From assembly GCF_008085905.1 (NCBI RefSeq), contig NZ_VSFF01000002.1:620001-684000 (forward strand): a stretch of DNA of 64,000 nucleotides, read 5' to 3'. Positions 45,075-54,288 of this stretch are shown piece after piece; within the stretch, counting starts at the first letter, position 1; every line of letters begins with the position of its first letter. This DNA is from Actinomadura syzygii. GTDB lineage: Bacteria; Actinomycetota; Actinomycetes; Streptosporangiales; Streptosporangiaceae. The position numbers and the translations under genes were made by a program. The notes under the pieces are model-generated. The model worked only from the letters and a program-made list of their open reading frames with translations. It did not search any database and was not told the DNA's origin.

Positions 45075-46379
45075 ATGGGGGCATGGTCGCGTCGTTCGTT
45101 GTGCGCCGGACTGGACATCAAGGGGTGGAGCAAACGGCTCGTCCCCGAACAGATCCGCGCGCAGCAGGCGCTCGTCAGCGTGGCGCTGACGGCGTGCCGG
45201 GAGGCGGGCCTGCCCGAGGAGATCGTGCAGAGCAGCGGGGACGGCGTGCTGATCATGCCGCCGAGCGACATCGACGAGAGCAAGGTGATCCCGGCGCTGG
45301 TCTCCGAGCTGGAGGTCGCGCTGCACCAGGAGAACCGGCTGCTGGCCGACGCCGCGAAGATCCGGCTCCGGCTCGCGCTGACCAGCGGCCTGGTCACGCC
45401 GGGTCCGGCCGGGTTCAACGGCACGGCGGTGATCGAGTGCTTCCGCCTGCTGGACGGCCCGCCGGTCAAGGCCGCCCTGGACGACCACCCGCGCGCGGAG
45501 CTCGCGGTGGTCGTCTCCGACCATCTCTTCCAGGACGTGATCCGCAACGGGTTCGGCTCGCTGCGGGCCGAGGAGTTCTGGCGGGTGCGGAGCGAACTGC
45601 CGGACAAGGGCTTCTCCATGGACGCCTGGCTCTACGTCTCCGACCGGGCCGACGGCCCGCGCACGCCGCCGTCCGGCTCCACGGTCGCGCCGTCCGGCGC
45701 GCCTGGCGGCGTGGAGCCGGACGGTGTCTCCGGCGTGGTGCCCGGTGCGGGGCCGGGCACCACGCCGGCCTACGACGGGGTCGCGGACGGGGCCGCCGAG
45801 GGGGTCGCCGAGGCGTGGGCGCTCCTCGCGCGGGGCCGGACGGAGGAGACGCTCGACCTGCTCCGTGACGCATCCCCCGCCGACCGCGCCGCTCGGGCGG
45901 CGGTGCTGGACGTCCGCGCCGAGGCGCTCATGCGGCTGGGCGACCACGAGCGCGCGCGGCGGGACCTGGAGGAGCTGCTCGGCCTCCGGGGCGACCCGTC
46001 GGAGCCGCCCGCCCCGTCGGCGCTGCTGCGGCTCGGCCGCTGCCATGTGGCGCTCGGCGCCGTCCAGGAGGCGCGGCAGACCTGGACGTTCCTGCTGGAG
46101 CACCGGCCGACCGCGGTCGAGGCGTACCTGGAGCTCGGGCGCCTCGAACGGCGGGCGAGGCGGCACGCGACGGCGCAGAGCTACCTGGTCGAGGGCGTGC
46201 GGCTGCTGCGCGGCGGGCGGGACGGGGCCGTCGACCCGGCGGCCGCGGACCGGCTGCTGGACGGCCTGCTGTACGAACTGGCCGCGCTCCCCGTGGCGGA
46301 CGACGCCGACGATCCCGGGGACGGCGCCGCCGCCCGGCCGCCGGCCGCCGAGCCCGACAATTCCCATAACGAATTCTAA
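45075..46379 (+). CDS. Class III cyclase-fold protein with TPR domain
   Basis: 434 residues from ATG 45075 (AAGGGGGA upstream; GTG at 45036 is open but less likely). Cyclase fold: 'SLCAGLDIKGWSKRL' with D14, 'QSSGDGVLIMPPSD' with D56, 'KIRLRLALTSGLVTPGPAGF' and 'TAVIECFRLLDGPPVKAALD' with the late Arg. Both metal Asp are present, but the domain is short and actinobacterial proteins of this kind have not been shown to be active. The C-terminal half has TPR repeats ('EALMRLGDHERARRDLEELL', 'GRCHVALGAVQEARQTW'). Probably works with the neighbouring Crp/Fnr protein or the large operon that follows 216 bases later. Confidence 0.72.
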   Translation: MGAWSRRSLCAGLDIKGWSKRLVPEQIRAQQALVSVALTACREAGLPEEIVQSSGDGVLIMPPSDIDESKVIPALVSELEVALHQENRLLADAAKIRLRLALTSGLVTPGPAGFNGTAVIECFRLLDGPPVKAALDDHPRAELAVVVSDHLFQDVIRNGFGSLRAEEFWRVRSELPDKGFSMDAWLYVSDRADGPRTPPSGSTVAPSGAPGGVEPDGVSGVVPGAGPGTTPAYDGVADGAAEGVAEAWALLARGRTEETLDLLRDASPADRAARAAVLDVRAEALMRLGDHERARRDLEELLGLRGDPSEPPAPSALLRLGRCHVALGAVQEARQTWTFLLEHRPTAVEAYLELGRLERRARRHATAQSYLVEGVRLLRGGRDGAVDPAAADRLLDGLLYELAALPVADDADDPGDGAAARPPAAEPDNSHNEF

Positions 46380-46595
46380 AAAGAGCTCCGGGGGCATGAC
46401 TGGTCGGTCATGGAACGGGTCATACCTGCCCATAGGCGACAGCTTTCGGACAACGACCGTTCTTGATCATAAGTGTGACAATGGGGTAATCGGTAACAGT
46501 CGGATAACTGAGGCCCATTCACCACTCAACTTGCTGTAATCATCGGAAGCCGGGCCGCACGGGGTGGGGTCAAGATCGCACAGGGGTTCTGGAGA
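46380..46595 (+). promoter_or_regulatory. AT-richer leader and probable promoter of the ten-gene operon
   Basis: 216 bases whose AT content is clearly above that of the surroundings. TTGATC at about 46463 followed 18 bases later by TAATCG is a possible sigma-70-type promoter. GACTGGTCGGTCAT and GGGTCAT upstream form partial direct/inverted repeats that could bind a regulator. Assignments are tentative. Confidence 0.4.
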
Positions 46596-48992
46596 ATGAT
46601 GCCAAGAAGGCGCCGCGCTTTCGTGCGCCCAACGGGGAGGGTCGCCCTCATTGCGGCGCTCTTGACCGGTCAGCTAATTCCGCTCGCTCCGGTACGGGCG
46701 GAATCGGGAACAGTCGCGTCGATAACGGCGGCGGGCGCCCGCGCGGGCGCGCCCGAGCCGACGCTGATGGACGTGTCGATCCTGGTCGACGAATCGGGGA
46801 GCCTCTCGGACGCCGACGTCCGCGCCGAGATCAGCGCCGCGACCACGATCGCCTTAGGCGGGTTGAATTCCCGCAGCCGCGTGTCGATCTACGGATTCGG
46901 CAGCCAGAACCAGCCCGGCCAGAACGCGATCACCGCCGCCTGCCCGCCCACGGTGCTGGACAGTCCCGTGAAAAAGGACTCGCTGGCCGCGTGCGTCCGA
47001 AAACTGCACCGCAGGGCGGACGGCGAGGGCAACGACACCGACCACGCCGCCGCGCTCGCCAACGGGCTGAGCGCGTTGAACGGCGGCCCGCAGGGCGCGC
47101 TGAAAGTGGTCTTCCTGCTCACCGACGGGCGGCTCGACGTCCACCGCAGCCCCAATTACGGACGCATTGAAGAAGACCGTAACACGGAGGCGCAGAAACA
47201 GGTCGAGACGCAGCTGGCGCTCGCCGCCGCCAATCGCGTCCAGATATGGCCATTGGGATTCGGCGGCCAGATCGACCGGTCGGCGCTGGACGCGTTCGCG
47301 GCGGGCGGCTACCAGGGCGCCTGCGACGAACGCGCCGACTCCAAGCCGCGGGCGCGCGTCGTCCGCGACTCCGGCGATGTGCTGCGCTCCCTCGCCGAGG
47401 CGTTCGCCGCGTCCGGCTGCGCGGGCGTCAGCCGCAGCGACGAGACGACGCTCGGCGCCGGCGAAACCCGCGAGCTGAAGATCGACATCCCGATCATCGC
47501 GACCGACGGCAACATCACCGTGGCGAAGGGCGACCCGCGGGTCCGCGTCGACTACGTCGACCCGGCCGGCCAGACCGTGCCCGGCAACGGCCGGCTCGGC
47601 GAGTCGGTGTTCAAGCGGGCCGGCGAGAACGCCACCGTGGAGACGCTGAGCGTGGTCAACCCGCGCAACGGGCGGTGGAAGATCCGGCTGACCGCGCCGG
47701 ACAGGCTGTCCAGGCAGCTCGTCAGCGCCACCGCGATCTGGCAGGGCGCGGTGAGCTCCTCCCTGGTGGTCGAGCCGCCGAGCGCCCGGACCGGGCAGCC
47801 GGTCACCGTGCGGCTCTCGCTGATCACGCGGCGGGGCGCGATCACCGACGCGAAGGCGCTCGCCGGGCTGAACTTCACCGTCCAGGCCACCGGGGCGGCG
47901 CTGACCGCGCCGCAGAACATCGTCATCCGGGACGACGGCAAGACCCCCGACGACCGGGCGGGCGACGGCCGGTACGCGGGCGCGTTCACCGCCCCGCAGC
48001 AGCCCGGCGACGTCACCTTCACCGGCGTCGTCAGCGGGTACGGCGTCCGCGCCGAGAAGGTCCCGGTGACGATGGCGGTCGGCGCGCAGGCGCCCGCGCT
48101 CCAGGGCCGGGTGGCGTTCTCGTCCGGGTCGGTCGTGCATCCCGGCGACGCGGTGCGCGGCACGGTCACGATGGAGAACACCGGCGCCCCGGTGCGCGGC
48201 CGGCTGGTGCTGGACGGGCCGGGCGGCGCGCGCGCGACCCTCGTCGGCTCCACCGACCTGGCGGTCGGGCAGGGCACGACGACCCGTCCGTTCAAGGTGC
48301 GGTTCCCGGAGGACGCCCGCCTCGGCGGCGCCTCCATGACGGTGAAGGTCGTCGACGCGGCCGACCTGTCCAAGGTGTACGCCAACGGGCAGCTCACCAT
48401 CACGGTCAAGAACCCGCCCACGTGGGTCGAGGCGCACCGGTACGAGATCGCGGGCGTGATCCTGCTGGTCCTCCTGCTCGCGCTGCTCGCCTACCTCCGC
48501 CGCCGGGCCCACCGCGCCCGGATCGACGTGCGCGGGCTGTTCGCGTCCCTGCGACAGGACGGCGAGGAGGTCGCCGTGCTGAAGGCGCCGGGCAAGTGGG
48601 CGTCCGAGTTCCGGTTCGTCGTCCACGACGGCGCGGACGGCGACCCCGGCCTGGACTACCCCCGCTCCGGCGACAGCCCCGTCCGCGCCCGGCGCGGCGC
48701 CCCGGGGAAGGTCGTCGTGCAGATCCCGGCCGGTCCGCGCTACGAGGTGGAGGTCGGCGGCGAGGGCGAGCCGTACGAGGAGAGCGGCCTGATGCTGGCC
48801 TTCACCGACACCCGTGCGCGCGGCCGCGCCTGGTCCCGCGGCGCCGCGCGCGGGCCCCACCGCGACGCCCGGCCCGAGGCGAAACGCGGCGGCGCGACCG
48901 GCGGTTCCCAGGCGCCGGACGATCCCCGCGGGCCGGATCTGCCAGAGGAGCGCGCTCCCGCATCGCAGACCTACGAGGACCCCTGGCTCTAG
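46596..48992 (+). CDS. Secreted, membrane-anchored von Willebrand factor A protein
   Basis: 798 residues. A signal peptide (VALIAALLTGQLIPLAPVRA) is followed by a vWA domain with an intact MIDAS start 'MDVSILVDESGSLSDAD' (D65, S67, S69) and 'VVFLLTDGRLD', then beta-sandwich regions of the extracellular-adhesion type ('SLVVEPPSARTGQPVTVRLS', 'DDGKTPDDRAGDGRYAGAFT'), one membrane helix (EIAGVILLVLLLALLAYL, about 617-635) and a 160-residue cytosolic tail. The sensing domain is outside and the tail inside, so it can carry a signal across the membrane. First gene of the ten-gene run. Confidence 0.9.
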   Translation: MMPRRRRAFVRPTGRVALIAALLTGQLIPLAPVRAESGTVASITAAGARAGAPEPTLMDVSILVDESGSLSDADVRAEISAATTIALGGLNSRSRVSIYGFGSQNQPGQNAITAACPPTVLDSPVKKDSLAACVRKLHRRADGEGNDTDHAAALANGLSALNGGPQGALKVVFLLTDGRLDVHRSPNYGRIEEDRNTEAQKQVETQLALAAANRVQIWPLGFGGQIDRSALDAFAAGGYQGACDERADSKPRARVVRDSGDVLRSLAEAFAASGCAGVSRSDETTLGAGETRELKIDIPIIATDGNITVAKGDPRVRVDYVDPAGQTVPGNGRLGESVFKRAGENATVETLSVVNPRNGRWKIRLTAPDRLSRQLVSATAIWQGAVSSSLVVEPPSARTGQPVTVRLSLITRRGAITDAKALAGLNFTVQATGAALTAPQNIVIRDDGKTPDDRAGDGRYAGAFTAPQQPGDVTFTGVVSGYGVRAEKVPVTMAVGAQAPALQGRVAFSSGSVVHPGDAVRGTVTMENTGAPVRGRLVLDGPGGARATLVGSTDLAVGQGTTTRPFKVRFPEDARLGGASMTVKVVDAADLSKVYANGQLTITVKNPPTWVEAHRYEIAGVILLVLLLALLAYLRRRAHRARIDVRGLFASLRQDGEEVAVLKAPGKWASEFRFVVHDGADGDPGLDYPRSGDSPVRARRGAPGKVVVQIPAGPRYEVEVGGEGEPYEESGLMLAFTDTRARGRAWSRGAARGPHRDARPEAKRGGATGGSQAPDDPRGPDLPEERAPASQTYEDPWL

Positions 48993-49015
48993 CGCCAGTC
49001 CAGAAGGAAGAGCCA

Positions 49016-52000
49016 ATGAAGCTTTATCAGCCAGTTCTGTTCGTGGGGCTCGGAGGCACCGGCTGCCTGATCGGGGCGGAGTTGGAGCGTCGGCTTCGGG
49101 AGGAGTTCTGCGGTCCGGACGGGACCGCGTTCCAGCGGCTTCGCGAGGACGCGCTGCCTTATCAACTGCCCGAGTGCGTGCAGTTCGTGTACGCCGACGT
49201 CAATCAGGCCGATCTCGATCGGTTGCCGGGCAGTGTGGTGCCGGGTGCGCAGCATGTGCCGGCGGCGCAGCGGACGGCGCATTACGTCCGGGGTCTGGTG
49301 CCGCAGGTGGACACCTATCCGGAGGTGGCGCGGAACCTGCGGTTGACGGCCGAGCGGGAGACGGCGTCGTGGCTGCCGCCCGAGCAGGGCGAGCCGCGGG
49401 TGACGCCGCTGCAGCGCGGTGCGGGCCAGCTGCCCACGATCGGGCGGGCGGCGTTGTTCGAGACGTTCCGGGGCGGGATCGGTCACGCGATCAACGATCT
49501 GAACGCGGCGATCGGCGGGTTGTCGGGGGCGCAGGCGGCGACCGATCTGTACAAGCTGGGCGGGAAGGCGACGAACAAGAACGCGGTGGACGTGTTCGTC
49601 ACGTTCTCGGTGGCGGGCGGGACGGGCGCCGGGATCTTCTACGACTACCTGCACCTGATCGGTGAGCTGTTCGAGCGCACCGATCTGCGGCCCAAGATCT
49701 ACCCGCTGGTGCTGATGCCGTCGGCGTTCGTGGACGGGCTGGGCGGCGGGCGTCCGGCGCAGCTGAACGCGGGCCGCGCGCTGCTGGACCTGTTCCGGCT
49801 GGTGGACCAGCAGAACGGCGGCGGGGCGCAGCGGGACCTGCGCGGGCACTCCGCCCGCGCGGCGATCGACCCGGACGAGGTCGCGGTGCACTACCCGGTG
49901 GACGGCCGGATCGCGCTGCGGCCGGGCACGGCGCAGACGGGGTTCCTGTTCTGTCGGCCGGTCGGCGCCGAGCCGGGGGACCTGCGGCGGTCGGTGGTGT
50001 CGCTGATGCTGTCGCTGCTGGGCACCGAGCTGGACCAGCGGGCGACCTCCGACGGCGAGCAGCACCAGTCGTTCGCCGACAGCTTCATCAACGCCGCGGT
50101 GGACCGGCAGATCCCGGCCGAGAACGGGATCGGGAACCGGGGGGTGTCGACCGCGCTGGTGGCGTCGCTGACGGTGCCGGTGGACGAGCTGGCCGACCTG
50201 GTCGCGGGACGGCTGCTGCGGACCGGGGTGGACGATCTGCGTGCGGCGCTGCCGGGGGTGGAGTCGAACCGGTCCCTGATCCAGGAGTTCTTCACCGTCG
50301 CCAACATCTCCGAGATCCTCACCCGTCCCGCGCAGGACCACGCCGAACCCGAGCCCGCCAACGGCGCCAAGGACGTCACCGCCGCGCTGAACGACCGGGC
50401 CGAGACGATGCGCGCGGCGCTGACCCGGCTGCGGTCGCGGCTGGACCGGGAGGTGCCCGAGCGGGTCGGGGCGTTCGACCCGCGCGACGCCGTCCCGCGC
50501 ATGCTCGCCAAGACCGACCCGTTCCGGCTGACCCGGGTGCTGTTCGGCAACGCCGAGTCGGCCGACGAGCTGGAGCGCGGCGGCGCGGCCGGGCTGATGC
50601 AGCGGCGCCGGGTCGAGCCGCCCGCGCCGGAGGGGCTCGGGCCGAACCCGCCGCCGCTGCCGGCGCTGCGCGACCGGACGCTCGGCGTGGTCAAGGTGAA
50701 GTGGGCCGATCCGGAGCCGGTGGAGGCGCGGCAGCGCCAGGACCAGTGGTACCGGTGGCGGACCAACGTGCAGTGGACCGAGCCGTGGTCGCAGCTCGCG
50801 CCGCGCTGGCGCAAGCCGCTGGACCAGGTGGAGGCGGTGCTGCGGGCGATGACGCGGGCGCTGACCGAGCACGCCGCGCAGGACCGCGACCGGTTCCGCG
50901 ACCGTGCCGCCGACCTGTCCAAGTCGCGGGTCGGGGTGTCCTACCTGCTGCCGCCCGGCGGCGACCTGGAGCAGTTCTACGTCCGCGTCGTCCGCCGGAT
51001 CACCGACGACCTGGTCGACAACGGACGCCTCCAGCCGAGCGCGACCGACGCCGACCTGATCAACGTGCTGATCGGCGCGGACGGCTGGCGAGAGTCCTAT
51101 CGCACGGCCTGGGACGCGACGCCCGAGGCCGCCGTCGCGGAGCTGCGCGAGCGGGTGAAGGCACAGGTCAAAACCTACTTCCGGATGCCGGAGCAGGGCC
51201 GGGCGCCGCTGCTGCCGACGCTGCACGACCTGGTCGCGCAGGCCGCCGGGCGGGCCCCCGCCGAGTTCGGCGAGGCGGAGCTGGAGGAGTTCAACAGCAA
51301 GCTCGCCGGACTGGTGCCGGCGAACTTCAGCCCGCAGGGCACCGGCCGGATGAAGGTGCTGGTGTCCTACCCGGCGGGCGCGGACGACCCGGGCATCGAG
51401 CTGTACCTGCGCGAGGCGATCAACCTTCCCGCCGGGCCCGACATCGTCTACGACTTCACCCACACCACGGCCGAGTCGATCGCGGTCGTGCTGTTCCGCT
51501 CGTCCATGGGCATCACCGACGTCCGCGAGGTCCGCGACGTCCTGCGCACCTGGTCCGACGCGATCGACCGGCCGCAGCGGCAGGACTACCTGAAATGGCG
51601 ACAGCGGCTCGGCTACGACTTCGGCTACCTCGCCACCCACGAGGAGCACCGCGTCCAGATCCTGCACCGGCTCCTGTGCGCCATGTGGAACGACAAGGTC
51701 ACCGTCGACGGCGACCCCGCCTCGCCGATCAGCGTGTCGGTCCGGCTGTCCGGCGGGGTGTCGATGACGCTGGAGCTGACGCCGCTGGAGCACGCCTCGT
51801 CCTGGGGGAGCCTGCTCCAGGCGTACGAGCTGTGGACGTTCGCCGACAACGCGGGCATCCGCCGCGACTTCTGCGCGCAGCTCATGCAGGAGGCCCCGGA
51901 CGGCGTCGGCAGCATGCCGAAGCCCCCCGGCGACCTCTACCTGGTGCTGCGGGACATGGCGGAGGGGCAGCTCCGCCGCATCGACCAGATGCTCGACGAG

Positions 52001-52162
52001 CTGCACTCGTCCAGCCGGGCCCGCGCGAAACAGCTGCGCGACTTCTGGGCGCGCACGTACCCTGCCGCGCTGGACGCCGAGTTCACCGACGTGTCCGCGG
52101 TCCGCGCCAACCTCCGCGGCCTGGAGAAGCCCGCCCTGCAGAAGCCGGAGGAGGACCGGTGA
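49016..52162 (+). CDS. Tubulin/FtsZ-like GTPase (Tubulin_2 family)
   Basis: 1048 residues. The N-terminal Rossmann motif 'LFVGLGGTGCLIGAELERRL' and the tubulin signature 'VAGGTGAGIFYDYLHLIGEL' (about 198-217) identify the family of large bacterial tubulin-like proteins. The long C-terminal part is helical with beta regions ('YVRVVRRITDDLVDNGRLQP') and of unknown role. Such proteins are predicted to form GTP-dependent filaments in conflict and secretion-like clusters. ATG 49016 has AGGAAG just upstream. Codon use in the first 500 bases is slightly less GC-strict. The stop overlaps the next gene by 4. Confidence 0.88.
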   Translation: MKLYQPVLFVGLGGTGCLIGAELERRLREEFCGPDGTAFQRLREDALPYQLPECVQFVYADVNQADLDRLPGSVVPGAQHVPAAQRTAHYVRGLVPQVDTYPEVARNLRLTAERETASWLPPEQGEPRVTPLQRGAGQLPTIGRAALFETFRGGIGHAINDLNAAIGGLSGAQAATDLYKLGGKATNKNAVDVFVTFSVAGGTGAGIFYDYLHLIGELFERTDLRPKIYPLVLMPSAFVDGLGGGRPAQLNAGRALLDLFRLVDQQNGGGAQRDLRGHSARAAIDPDEVAVHYPVDGRIALRPGTAQTGFLFCRPVGAEPGDLRRSVVSLMLSLLGTELDQRATSDGEQHQSFADSFINAAVDRQIPAENGIGNRGVSTALVASLTVPVDELADLVAGRLLRTGVDDLRAALPGVESNRSLIQEFFTVANISEILTRPAQDHAEPEPANGAKDVTAALNDRAETMRAALTRLRSRLDREVPERVGAFDPRDAVPRMLAKTDPFRLTRVLFGNAESADELERGGAAGLMQRRRVEPPAPEGLGPNPPPLPALRDRTLGVVKVKWADPEPVEARQRQDQWYRWRTNVQWTEPWSQLAPRWRKPLDQVEAVLRAMTRALTEHAAQDRDRFRDRAADLSKSRVGVSYLLPPGGDLEQFYVRVVRRITDDLVDNGRLQPSATDADLINVLIGADGWRESYRTAWDATPEAAVAELRERVKAQVKTYFRMPEQGRAPLLPTLHDLVAQAAGRAPAEFGEAELEEFNSKLAGLVPANFSPQGTGRMKVLVSYPAGADDPGIELYLREAINLPAGPDIVYDFTHTTAESIAVVLFRSSMGITDVREVRDVLRTWSDAIDRPQRQDYLKWRQRLGYDFGYLATHEEHRVQILHRLLCAMWNDKVTVDGDPASPISVSVRLSGGVSMTLELTPLEHASSWGSLLQAYELWTFADNAGIRRDFCAQLMQEAPDGVGSMPKPPGDLYLVLRDMAEGQLRRIDQMLDELHSSSRARAKQLRDFWARTYPAALDAEFTDVSAVRANLRGLEKPALQKPEEDR

Positions 52163-54288
52163 GCCCGCGCGTCGTCCGGCTGGACCTCAAGGGCTGCGAC
52201 CCGGGCGAGGCCGCGTCGCGGGTGACCGAGTTGCTGAACACGCCGCAGGATCTCGGCCTCCTGCTGGTCGAGGACTCCGCCGCCGAGGTGGTGGGGCACC
52301 GCGCCGCGTTCGAGGCGCTGGACGCGTCCCGGCAGGTGACGCAGCTGCTGTGCCTGGTGGTCGGACGGCAGCCCGCCCCGGGCGCCGCCGCCGGGGACGG
52401 CGGGCTCCGGCTGCCCGGCAACATCCGGCAGCGGACCCTGTGGGTGATCGAGGAGACCGGGGTGGACTGGCGGCTGAGCCCCGGCGCCCGCGCCCGCCGC
52501 CGCGACGGCCGGGACGGCGACGGCCTCGGCCGGCTGTCGGACCTGCTGCGGCTGCCCGCCGTGTTCGAGCGCACCCACCGGCTGCTCGCCGACGTGCCGT
52601 TCGGCGCGGCCGTGCCCGGCCTGCACGTCGCCGGGGCGGCGGCGACCGGGCAGGAGGACTTCCTGCGGGCGCTGCGGACGGCGATCAGGCGGCTGCTGGA
52701 CCCGGCGGCCCCCGCGCCCGCCGCCCACGACGACGACCGCGCGGCCGGGCGCGTCCCGGTCCGCCTGGTGCCGGGCGGCCCCCTGCAACGCGCGTTCGAC
52801 GACGCCGGGCGGGCCCTGGACGAGGCGCAGGAGGCGGCCGTCGAGCTGGCCGGGGCCGGCGCGCTGGTCCGCAGGCTCCCGGCCGACGTGCCGGTGCGGG
52901 TCGCGGGCGACCGCCTCGCCGAACTGCGGGACCGGCTCGGCTCCCTCTTCCAGGCGGTGCCCGGCGACGGCCGGATCACCGACGACCGGCGGGCCGCGAT
53001 CGCCGCGCACGGTGTCCAGCCCCCGCCGGTGGAGCGGCTGGAGGCCGAGCCGTTCCGCCGGACGCTGCGCGGCTGGCTGCGCGAGGGCCTCGGCCGTGGC
53101 ACGTCGCTGGTCCGCCTGGACCAGGAGCTGCGCGCCTGGGCCGCGGGACTGGAGGGCGGCGACGCGCCCGCCAGGCGGCTCGCCGAGATCTGCCCGGACG
53201 CGCTGCCGCGCCGGCTGCGCGACCCGCTGCCGATGCCGCCGCCGCAGCCCTGGCTGCCCCCGGTCGGCGCGTGCTGCGCCGCGCTCGCGGGGCTGTCCCC
53301 GTTCGGCGTCGGCGGCGGCCTCGTCATGGCGCTGCTGTGGGCGGCGCTGGTCGCGCTGACCGTGATCCGCGCCCCCGGCGGCCGGTTGGAGGACCACTCC
53401 AGCAGGCAGGCGGTCAACGCGCTCGCCGCGCTCGGCGGCGGGATCGGGGGCGGCCTCGGCGGCGACGCCCTCGCGCTGCCCGCCGGCGCCTGGGCCGGCG
53501 CGGTGTTCGCCGCCGTCGCCGGCGGGCTGGCGGTGATCGTGCAGTCCTGGCGGAGCCGCGCGCTGCGCTGGGCGGACGACGCCGGCCTCGACGTCGCCGA
53601 GCGGGCCGTGCAGGACATGCAGCACCTGCTCGGCCGGACGGTCACCGGCTGGGCCCGGCTCAACCGGCGGCTCGACGAGGTCGACGAGCTGAGCCTGCTG
53701 CGGCAGGGCCTCGGCGGCGTGCGGGCGGAGCTTGAGGAGCGGTCCCGGCAGCTGGAGAAGGAGGACCTTCCTGGGCCGTCCAGGTCGCTCGCGCCCTACG
53801 GGGAGGGCGTCCACTCCCTGCTCGTCGCCCTCGCGGTGGAGGCGCTCGGGCCCGTGCGGCACGACGTGCCCGACGGCGAGGCCGGACGGCTCGCCCGCAA
53901 GGAGGCCGCCCTGTACATCGACGAATGGGAGAGCAAGGTCGAGCAGGGCCTCCCGGTCGACGAGCTCAAGTTCGCCGCCGACGCCCCTCCCGTGGCGCCC
54001 CCCGCCCGGGAGGACCTCGTGTTCCTCGCCGAGCAGGTCGCCTACGACCCGGCCGGGGAGATGTGGCAGCTGTGCGCGCCCGCCGACCTCGGGCTGCTCG
54101 ACCCCGCGCCGCAGACGCACGCCGTCCGGTTCGGGCCGCTCCCGGTCGGCGACGGCGCCGGGTTCCCGCCCGGCACCGTGCTCGTGCCGTCGTCGGCGCA
54201 CTGCGGGGTGCTCCGGCTCGTCCCGCTGCACGCCCGGGTCGTCGAGTGGACCTGGACCGAGGACGAGCAGAACGGAGGCGCGGCGTGA
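52159..54288 (+). CDS. Membrane protein of the tubulin/GTPase operon, unknown family
   Basis: 709 residues, GTG overlapping the tubulin-like stop. The first 360 residues are soluble and helical with many arginines ('ALRTAIRRLLDP', 'LAELRDRLGSLFQAVPGDGR'). Two hydrophobic regions follow: about 365-402 (CCAALAGLSPFGVGGGLVMA onwards) and about 418-465 ('AALGGGIGGGLGG', 'AGAVFAAVAGGLAVIVQSW'), giving probably four membrane passes, then a coiled-coil-like stretch ('ELEERSRQLEKE') and a C-terminal soluble part. I know no name for it. It probably anchors the complex at the membrane. Confidence 0.72.
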   Translation: MSPRVVRLDLKGCDPGEAASRVTELLNTPQDLGLLLVEDSAAEVVGHRAAFEALDASRQVTQLLCLVVGRQPAPGAAAGDGGLRLPGNIRQRTLWVIEETGVDWRLSPGARARRRDGRDGDGLGRLSDLLRLPAVFERTHRLLADVPFGAAVPGLHVAGAAATGQEDFLRALRTAIRRLLDPAAPAPAAHDDDRAAGRVPVRLVPGGPLQRAFDDAGRALDEAQEAAVELAGAGALVRRLPADVPVRVAGDRLAELRDRLGSLFQAVPGDGRITDDRRAAIAAHGVQPPPVERLEAEPFRRTLRGWLREGLGRGTSLVRLDQELRAWAAGLEGGDAPARRLAEICPDALPRRLRDPLPMPPPQPWLPPVGACCAALAGLSPFGVGGGLVMALLWAALVALTVIRAPGGRLEDHSSRQAVNALAALGGGIGGGLGGDALALPAGAWAGAVFAAVAGGLAVIVQSWRSRALRWADDAGLDVAERAVQDMQHLLGRTVTGWARLNRRLDEVDELSLLRQGLGGVRAELEERSRQLEKEDLPGPSRSLAPYGEGVHSLLVALAVEALGPVRHDVPDGEAGRLARKEAALYIDEWESKVEQGLPVDELKFAADAPPVAPPAREDLVFLAEQVAYDPAGEMWQLCAPADLGLLDPAPQTHAVRFGPLPVGDGAGFPPGTVLVPSSAHCGVLRLVPLHARVVEWTWTEDEQNGGAA

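Noticed and set aside
46455..46495. Crp-type binding site around TGTGAC upstream of the vWA gene
   Set aside because: Only one half-site is present; the second half does not match TCACA.
48989..54231. Long minus-strand frames opposite the tubulin-like and membrane-protein genes
   Set aside because: Same antisense effect; plus-strand proteins have clear motifs and coupled starts.
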